A stretch of 64,000 bases of DNA from Cudoniella acicularis (Eukaryota; Ascomycota; Leotiomycetes; Helotiales; Helotiaceae): positions 1-64,000 of the forward strand of contig JAAMPI010000007.1 in assembly GCA_013054445.1 (NCBI GenBank). The letters are read 5' to 3'. The position numbers were made by a program, and so were the translations under genes. Within the stretch, counting starts at the first letter, position 1; every line of letters starts with the position of its first letter. The notes below the pieces were generated by a model. It searched no databases, was not told the DNA's origin, and saw only the letters and a list, made by a program, of their open reading frames with translations. Positions 56,609 through 64,000 of the stretch are shown here, piece by piece.

Positions 56609-57404
56609 GTAGGGAGTGTTAGGAAGGGAGTGTTGGGAGGACGGGGAGCGAGGTAAGGGGTGGATGGATGTAATTACGTGCTCATACTTATACTCCAGTA
56701 ACTAATTGAAGGGATGTGTGTTTATCTATTCTGCTTATATCCCGCTCACAAATTTCTTTTTTAAGAGATGAATTTATCATGAGCGATTTGCTCCAGTTCA
56801 CTTCTGTTTCATTCGGGCAACTAGGTAAATATTTTAATGCCGTAGTACAATATTTATCTTCTATTCATTAAACACTCCCCTCATTTCTCTATTTCTCAAC
56901 CGTCTTTACTATATATTTCACGCGTAAATGTTTCATCAAACCGTCCTCGTCTAAAAATTCAGAAATCCCTTACTTTCAGGATTTAGCCTGTAAGCCGCAC
57001 CACCACACCGCAACATATTCTCTGTAACACAGTCAGCTAACATATTCGTAATATATGAAATATTGAAAGGGGGCTTCTTGTTGATTGTATTTAAGCAGAA
57101 GTGCGGTTGGTACTCATATTTCCTTGTTTGGAGACAAGAAGTAGAGGGCTGATGCTTAGCGGGGTTAGGGTTAGTGAATCATCCTCGTTCCTCGGAATTT
57201 GTGTGAGACTATAAGTGTATTTGTTGCTTATAGATTGGTGTTGTTGTACAGAGTCAGAGTGGTCGCGAATGCGAGTGATAGTTTCGCACTTGGTGGCGCT
57301 GAAGTATGTGAGATATCGGTACAGCAAGGGATGTTTGTGGTTTTTGATGGATGGAGAGGTTGAATGATAATGCTTTAGGATGTCTTGAGCAGTGAACGGT
57401 TGCG
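56609..57404. other. Intergenic
   Basis: Downstream of the glucanase; no gene. Minus-strand open stretches here (57091 on) run into the repeat array and have no family. Confidence 0.4.
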
Positions 57405-58177
57405 TTTGTTTGTTGCACCTTGCGAAGGCTTTACCGCGTGGGGAAAGGGTTGGAAACAAAGGCCGGTATGGGGAAGCTGTGCGCGATGCGCAGCAAAATA
57501 ATATGAAGGTTATGGTTAGTATAAAGCTTCTTAGATTGGACTCTTTTGTTGCACTTTGCAGGGGAAGCCGTTTGGATAGGAAAGTTGGTTGGAAAGAAAA
57601 GCCACTCGGATGGACTGCGATGTGCAACAAAGCAGTGTAGAGCCAATTATGTAAGAGGATTTAGTAGAGGATTTAGTAGAGTTTAAATTTTGTTGTACTT
57701 CGCAAGGAAAGCCGTTTGGATTCGTATAAACTTGAAGCCTAAAGAATAGTGAATCCAAAACTCCTTATCTTAATACTTTTTTTGTTGCACTTCATAAGGG
57801 AAGCCATTTAGAGGATAAGCCATTAGAAAGCCAAAAGCCAGACTGTGATGTGCAATAAAACAGGCCGATAGCTGGGAAATGGATTGGACCAGATATAGAT
57901 TTAGTAAAGTAAATTCTTTTGTTGAAGGCTTCCTTATCAGGATAGTTACTGCCGGCAAAGAAGAGTCGGTCAGGAAGGGAACTCACTTGAGCAGACTGCG
58001 ATTTGCATCAAAAAATCTTGATTCCATAGGCCTAGTGCAGTAGGAAATTTATCGGAAACTAAACATTTGTTGCGCTTCGTGTGTGAGTTCTGTCTTTCGG
58101 GAAGTTAAACTCAGTTGGAAATACACAGACGTTTTGAAAAGGGATCTCACTCGGGAAGACTGCGATATGCAACAAAA
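57405..58177. repeat. Array of about six small inverted-repeat (MITE-like) units
   Basis: Units at about 57405-57498, 57544-57631, 57688-57720 (left half only), 57777-57860, 57916-58014 and 58066-58177. Complete units run about 85-110 bases, beginning TTTGTTGCAC (or close) and ending GTGCAACAAA or a variant, so each can fold back. Shared inner motifs are GGGAAGCCGTTTGGA near the left and CACTCGGATGGACTGCGAT near the right. They are diverged and spaced irregularly, about 90-155 bases start to start. Confidence 0.7.
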
Positions 58178-58429
58178 AGATTTGAAATATGTGGATTCTG
58201 GCCTCTAATTGGTTGTCTGAGTTTTTAAAAAACGAAATAGAGGCTATGCTTCTTGTTAGTCAATGTAAGGATCTAGCGGGCCTCGAGGCATCTATATTCC
58301 ACTCCGCTTGAAAACATAGTAAAAGACAGTAATCAATAGTACTTCAAAATACTAAAATAACCAAGAACTAAAATCAAAATACGTTTTCAGGAGCATCGAG
58401 TTAAGGATTAGAAATATAAATCCAAGCAA

Positions 58430-59380
58430 CTATCCTTGTTCTACAAAGGTGGTTTCATCTTTAATTTCGAAGTGTTGCCACCGAGTACCAAATCTCAATC
58501 GCATCTCCTCATACAGCGCATCCAACTCTCTCAGATACTTCTGCGCCGTCTAATTCCTAACCACCTCCCTCTCCCTCCCCACAAAAGCCACCCTTCCCAT
58601 CTCATGCACAACCGCATTCGCTTTTTCCACGACCGGCCACAACTCCTCTATCAAAACCCTCTTCTGCTCACCATTCTCCGGAGGCTCAATAACCTCAAGC
58701 AACCAAGCCACTCCCGGCTTATTCGTACCCGTAAGCAACACTGTTATGACTTTCAGATGTTGTGTCAATATACCCTCTATCAACAGCGGATTAACATTCG
58801 TGGCGTTAGAAAGCACAATCATATCATCACTTCGTCCTCTATACCGTCGCAACTCCTCCTTCCTAGGATGTTTCGAAAATAAATCCTTCGAGTGCCATTT
58901 ATTCAGTTCTGGAAACGTGCAGAAAATATGCTGCTGAAATCCCCCTGCATATCCCTTTTTCGCAATAACCATCTCATATAAATCTTTAGAGTGGTGCTGG
59001 AAGCCTGCATTCATTAGGGGGCTGAAACTCATGTATTCGTGTTCGTCCTGGCTTTCGATTTGTGTTATGAAGGGACCGGCTTCTGTGGCGCCGTAGCCGG
59101 CGTTTATAGGGATGAGAGCGCGAATTTTTTCAGGGATGGTGGGGAAGGTGAAGGATGAGCCGCACCAAATTACTAGTGACAGGTTGCGGATTCCTTCTAG
59201 GTATTCTGGTATTTTGGAAAGCGGCTCTAGAATTGAGACTGGGAGGACGGTTGACTGGCAGAGGTCGAGGCTGTGGACTGCGGCGGCTAATTCAGGAGTA
59301 GGGGATGTTGTTCCAGGGCCAAATATGGGTGTCATGCCCCAGTAGATGTTGAAGGCTGTGGCACAGAGGAATCCTACCAT
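58430..59380 (-). pseudogene. Fragment of an NRPS-like adenylating enzyme (ANL family)
   Basis: The minus-strand frame from the ATG at 59378-59380, directly behind a CAG acceptor, reads the C-terminal half of an adenylation domain: SILEPLSKIPEYL, NAGYGATEAGPFITQ (A5-like), FSPLMNAGFQHHSKDLYEMVI, KDLFSKHP, YRGRSDDMIVLSNATNVNP (A7/A8-like), EELWPVVEKANA. A TAG at 58550 interrupts it, after which the same frame continues ELDALYEEM to 58430. The N-terminal half with the P-loop, and any thiolation or reductase domains, are missing. Fungal NRPS-like enzymes of this type activate carboxylic acids, often for reduction. Only a relic remains. Confidence 0.65.
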
Positions 59381-59452
59381 CTGTGTCTGATTAGTCGGCT
59401 GCTTCGTTTGTACATGGGTAGAGATATATGTGTGATGTTGGAAAAGCAACAT

Positions 59453-60031
59453 AAGTAACTTTGTTTTTCCACAGTTCTGCCATGGTTCGTCGGGCTCCCG
59501 CGTGTACTATATTAAGAATATCCTCACAGTTTCCCGATAAAATGTGGATTTAGTAGCACATCAGTGGCATATCTCAAAGGCCGACTATTCGAGCTATATA
59601 AGTGGCAGGCAAAAGGGTATATAGGTAACATATAAAGGGTACTTAAGGTATTTAAAAGACATCGAGTGGCATTTGAGATACTTGACGTCTTAAATAAGAG
59701 CCATAGGCCGCCTAGGAACTCTCCTTTAGAAGATCCCCTACAAGGCTGCCTGCCTCAAAACCACTTCTTCCTTTCTTGTAGTAGCGCAATTGAGGGTGCA
59801 AGTAAAGCATATACTACACATATCTATTCTCTTAACATGTTTTATTAATTATTGCCGAAATAAATAGAGAATATACTTCATTGACAAGTAAGGTAGAAGG
59901 CACTTCTAGCCCGTTGCGATTATGATCTTTTTATTCTTAGCAGAACTTGCTAGAAAACACGTGGTTCAGAATGAAAGAGAATTTGTATTAGATCATAGTT
60001 ATAGAATTGAATATAATTTTTCTAGAGATAG
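59453..60031. other. Intergenic, AT-biased
   Basis: No gene. 5' remnants of the adenylation gene may reach about 59520 but cannot be read with confidence. Confidence 0.4.
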
Positions 60032-60709
60032 ATGCTGCTCATCTTAAGCTCAAGTTTATTGGCCACGATGTCAAAAGTCTGTCCTGTGAAAGAATCACGC
60101 CAAGCGGATCCACCACCACGAGATGTCTCAGGCCCACTTACCGACAAATACAAGGCTTTGCTCTTCGCCACCATTACTGAAGCTTTATCGAGGTGCGAAA
60201 GTAACTTAGCGGGTGCTAGTTCACCTGTTCAGAGTTCCAAGACACACCCGAGAGGTCTTCTCATCAAGCAGAACGCAAACAGAATGTTGAAAATCTGGTT
60301 GTACTACCTCGAACATTTCGAAGCAACACTTACACACCGATCCGATTCTCAGCCTGCCTCACATCAGCCGTTGCAGGGGATTGATGCACTCTTGGCCCGC
60401 GTACAAACAACAAGACAAAAAGTTCAGGTCAATCAAGGAGAGCTTCAACTTGAACCTGAAGATGATGAAAAGAGCCTTATCTCTTTTCTTAGCCCCGAAG
60501 AAATCCTGATGAGTATGATGATTCAAAGCCAGCAGAATTTTGAGGACAAGACGCTCAAGGGTAAGTTCTGAACTTCTGCGTTAGTTATCAGTATGCTCTC
60601 GTTGAAGCATGCTAACTTCACAGAATTGTACGATGCTATCCTCACCCTGAAGTCGGTTTCCTCCCCGAATCGGTCGAAGTCCAAACACTACTCAGCTCTC
60701 AGCTCCTAA
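60032..60709 (+). CDS. Hypothetical two-exon protein
   Basis: Exons 60032-60560 and 60624-60709, with a 63-base GTAAGT...CTAAC...CAG intron. 204 residues from the ATG at 60032 or 192 from the ATG at 60068 (MSKVCPVKES). Two mostly helical stretches (LLFATITEALSRCESNL, MLKIWLYYLEHFEATL), an acidic middle and a basic Ser-rich end. No domain recognised. The clean splice signals and the frame across the junction favour a real gene. Just downstream, an orphan coding-like exon (about 60735-60875, HTGGSAEHFKVLPKLTEYQ) suggests the locus once extended further. Confidence 0.5.
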
Positions 60710-63404
60710 GATGCTATCCCTTTTAGGAAATTAGGAACACGGATTCCATACAGGTGGCTCAGCGGAGCATTTCAAAGTATTGCCAAAACTCACTGAGTAC
60801 CAGGTAAAGCAGTGGCTTCAGCGCCTTTCATCTGAGGAACAAAATAGAATAAAGGAGCTTTGTTGTGAAGGATGATCGCTCATTGAGTCAATATCGCGTC
60901 TACTGTAAGTACATCAGGAATGAGCCGCAGCAAAGCGAGGGAGGAAGTGGCAACTAAGGCTTTCGTCGGATTAGAATTCAATCACGGTAAGATCATGATG
61001 CCGGGAGTGGCCATACCGATACGCTGTACTCCGCCTAATACAAGGAACCCCCAGCAGCGCGATGTCACACTTGTCGCTTCTTGTTTGATATTACTTACCT
61101 TCTTGATCCAGCTTTTCCTCCCGAGTCTACAGATTGGAAAGAGCCTGATTACAATGACACTACAGGTGCTGGTCAGCAGGGTTTGCCAGGCGACTTCTCC
61201 TTTGCATATGCTTGTTCTGAGCATATTGCAGTGGCGAAAATGTGTAGGGGAAATGATTGGGCAATTACTCTGAGCTAATAGTGACTCGTTATGCCTTGCT
61301 TCGGAGGGTGGGCTGTGATGATATGGGGCAAGTACATAAGAGAACGAAATTTGATTTTGAAAGGAGTACGCAGTGGCAAAACAGAGGTCTGTAAAGGGAC
61401 TTTCATGAGTAGACCCAGCGAACTACGCAATCTACTAATATTATAAGATGCGTTGAGAACATTCTATCCCCACTTGCAGGCTAGCACGTGGCTTGCTTGA
61501 CCCATCTATTCTTTTTCTTCCCCCCTCCCCACAAACTACAAAAGAGACAACGTGTACAGAATTACCCCCCTTTGTTTTCTCCGACGGGTATGCCCAGCGT
61601 GTTTATTCTCAATCTCCCTATTCTTTTCAATGACTCCTCGAGATGGACTTACCATCCTGCAAAGGACGAGAAAGGTTCTGCTATGGAGTTGGGATTGAAA
61701 GAAGGACAACGCGGAAGCAAAAGTGGTAGAAAGCGAATTGCTAGGTCTGCGGCGGATAAGGACAGACAGTAAGGCTAAATAGTATAAGGAGATAGTCAAA
61801 CAGATCAAGGGCCGATTAGTACAAGGTTCGTCTCTCTTCCCAGCAGAAAAAGGCAGCACCGCTCATTTTTGAGCAAAGATCTGACTTCGTGGACTCTGAT
61901 TGGTCTGCAGTTCACGGCCAGACACGTCTGCGTATGTTCGAGGTGGACCGGGTGGTTTCTTCAAGGGTGATTCCTACCGCATTTTTAAAATTTTCTTTAA
62001 TTAAATTTGGAAAGTTTTAAACGTACAGCCAATTTGAAGATATACTTAAAATGTAAAGTTTTGAGCGTGTTAAACTTTATTTGAGCCTTACAAAGGTGAC
62101 GTAGAAACTGTAGTATGAGAGAGAACTGCGAGTTGACATTCTTGAGACCATTACCAGTAACTAAGGGTTTCGAGCTGCTGGGGGTTGATAAGCAGAGGTG
62201 GGGTGGTGGGGACTGCTCGTGAAGGGTGTTGAGGCAAGTGTGGTGATTGATCAAAGCCTTTTCTCAAACCTTGCGTCTAAGTATCCCTGGGACGAGCATT
62301 GCAAGGGTCGAATCGCGAAATACAACAAAGCTTGAAGCAGGTGTTGAGGCTGAACATGACATACATGATGGCTGCGGCCGCTTCGCGCCCGGCGGCGCAT
62401 TCCCGGATTCTCTAACGTCAACAACCACCATGCACCCACAATTTACACAAATATACATCTTGTTGACAATGAGATCCATTAAATTCTTCTCTGCCACTGC
62501 GAACATCTAGTTTGTTAAACCTGTTCTCCTTCCGCTGTGAAAATGAAAGTCCAGGCGCGCAACTCGCTTACCGCGGCAAGAAAGCTTGGCGCTCCCCCCT
62601 TTGACTGTCTTTCCATAAAGGGAAAGATTTTTCATCGAGGCCAAATCAGGAAAAAATACACGTAGAATGGAACATTTAAAGCCATTGAAACAGAATTTCA
62701 TGTTGTGCAGCTTGCCTAATCTCCGTGACGTGAAATATTTTGAAGTGTCGAGCGCGCATCTCGCTAGTTCCATTCACTGCGAATGTTCTCGAAAACCGCG
62801 GAATAACAACGCGGAATCGCGAGAGACGCAGATATTTATGACGAAGGCATATTGGTGGTGTATGAGTCACATTTGCAAACTGCCCAACAAGATATCTACG
62901 GCGCGATCATGGCTTAAAATATGTTGAAGTGATGCCCCTCATGCCTAGTCTGCAACTTTTTGTTTTGGCGGATATATCCAAACTTTATGTGACCCTAAAT
63001 GTACCTGCAATCCTACAAAGTGCTTTTCATTAAAATAACCTCATGCTGCATCTGGAGAAACTCTTCAATACCCTCAACTCTCCGCGCAGTGGGAGCGTTC
63101 TCAGCGCGGGGATGCAGTGGGTAAGCTGCGTCATAAATCGTGAAAGCTCATCAAAACAACAGAACGCGTCGTTTTGAACGCTACATCATAGACTAATCAC
63201 CCTATTTTCCTCTGCATCTATTGGTCAATCCCCGTTTGAACCCTCGGCCCCACAACGCCGCGCTCAACGCATACCATTGGCCAACTCCTCTACCTCAACG
63301 ACGACCTACGCTGTGCAGACGCCTGTCATGCGTTTAGCGCAGCGTTGAGCAGCAAAATTTGGTTGATTTGCACAAGCTCGGCACCAAGGTGCTAATCACT
63401 CCGA
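60710..63404. other. Long region without supported genes
   Basis: Apart from the orphan exon-like stretch near 60735-60875, no open stretch here shows conserved motifs. The region has pyrimidine tracts, an AT-rich patch (61980-62090) and short palindromes with GCGC cores near 63085-63120. Probably intergenic. Confidence 0.4.
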
Positions 63405-63479
63405 AATCTATAAAAACTCCTTTTCCATTCTGCCTATTCATTCCTTCCTTCCTCTTCATCAACATCTTCCTTCTTTACA
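63405..63479 (+). promoter_or_regulatory. Putative core promoter of a gene near the right edge
   Basis: A TATAAA-like box at 63410-63416 followed by a long CT-rich tract ending TTTACA just before an ATG at 63480, the usual layout of strongly expressed fungal genes. Confidence 0.45.
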
Positions 63480-63848
63480 ATGCATTTGCAAATGGTATGC
63501 CTCTTTCTCCATCTCCATTCTTCCTCGATTCCTTTCCATCATTCAATATCAAACTGACAACACCACAGCCATATCCCGTGGCCGCCGTATTCTCGCCACC
63601 GCGGCGACCCCACCACTACCAACCATGAAGTAAGTCCTCCACTCCACCATCTGGCTCTCGATTTGTGTGCTCTTGCAGCCGGATCGAGGAGTCGATGCTT
63701 CCCAATCATTCGCACTGCGAGCTCCGCAGCGCTTGCGCTCAGTAGCCGGTGTGAGGAAGCATCAAACTGGCAAGACACCCCCCGGGTACGCAAGTGCGTA
63801 CTAACGACGACGACGTCGAGAAGTTTTCAACTGAACGGCCCCCTCTAA
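63480..63848 (+). other. Spliced leader or first exons of an unidentified gene
   Basis: The ATG at 63480 opens a 15-base exon with a GTATGC donor at 63495 and a CACAG acceptor at 63568. A second GTAAGT...TTGCAG pair spans 63630-63678. The frame from 63480 ends within 24 codons, so these may be a short upstream ORF in a spliced 5' leader, with the main ORF beyond 64000. Nothing can be named. Confidence 0.3.
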
Positions 63849-64000
63849 TAGTAGCCGACTTCGGTTGGTGGGTAGAGGAATGGTACATTTCACGATGGCA
63901 CCGGAGCGCTTAGTAATTACGGATCGATGCCATAATAGTCGTGTCGGGGCGGAGGTTGGCTGAAGTAGAGGCGAACGCGCTTGAGCTTCGGCGAAAAGAT

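Noticed and set aside
57091..57630. Minus-strand ORF of 179 codons
   Set aside because: Composition is biased, there is no family motif, and it runs through the small inverted-repeat array.
57405..58177. CRISPR-like array of spaced repeats
   Set aside because: Units are fold-back, diverged and irregularly spaced in a eukaryotic genome with spliced genes. There are no identical repeats, unique equal spacers or cas genes.

Overview
The window is nuclear DNA of a filamentous ascomycete (Pezizomycotina; a leotiomycete-type genome would fit, but I cannot prove the class). The evidence is short introns of 46-90 bases with GTAAGT-like donors and CTAAC-like branch sites, fungal-only families (HET, 2EXR, NACHT/ankyrin, GPI-anchored GH16, DUF3435/FluG), and repeat-induced point mutation (RIP): AT-rich stretches plus old genes whose frames are closed mainly by TGG-to-TAG or CGA-to-TGA changes without indels. 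It reads as an accessory, repeat-rich compartment rather than core chromosome.

Layout. 1-11 kb is a gene graveyard: an MFS carrier, a WD40 array, a 2EXR protein, a diverged HMG-CoA reductase-like gene, an unidentified membrane protein, a coiled-coil protein and an adiponectin-receptor-like (PAQR) gene, with a 12-bp minisatellite at three sites. 11.6-18.5 kb is bracketed by a 48-bp imperfect inverted repeat and holds a HET-ankyrin gene and an aminoglycoside-phosphotransferase-like gene. 18.5-20 kb has an R-SNARE and a broken four-TM (SUR7-like) gene. 21.4-25.1 kb is a RIP-damaged minus-strand gene for a DUF3435 tyrosine-recombinase-like protein with C2H2 fingers and two chromodomains. 25.4-28.8 kb is a 3.35-kb unit with long terminal inverted repeats enclosing a doubly truncated nucleoside-phosphorylase-NACHT gene. 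29.8-36.3 kb is a giant NACHT-ankyrin receptor on the minus strand, convergent with it.

37-46.6 kb is more metabolic: a fragment of a beta-sandwich-like protein, a metallo-beta-lactamase-fold hydrolase divergently paired with a short-chain dehydrogenase, remains of a possible Zn2Cys6 regulator, an NmrA-like protein and an FAD oxidoreductase with one nonsense codon. 46.6-54.5 kb holds a probable solo LTR, a SesA/HeLo-like coiled-coil pseudogene and AT-rich DNA. 54.5-56.6 kb is an intact GPI-anchored GH16 glucanase. 57.4-58.2 kb is an array of about six small inverted-repeat units, followed by a piece of an NRPS-like adenylation enzyme and a hypothetical gene. The last 3 kb is largely non-coding, ending at what may be the promoter and spliced leader of a gene running off the right edge.

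How it fits together. At least five NLR/HET-type genes or remnants (WD40 array, HET-ANK, PNP-NACHT, NACHT-ANK, SesA-like) lie in about 50 kb. Such proteins govern non-self recognition and programmed cell death in fungi. Here they sit beside a recombinase relic and inside inverted-repeat structures, so mobile DNA probably shaped the repertoire. Intact or nearly intact genes (HET-ANK, NACHT-ANK, R-SNARE, MBL, SDR, NmrA, GH16) are interleaved with RIP casualties.
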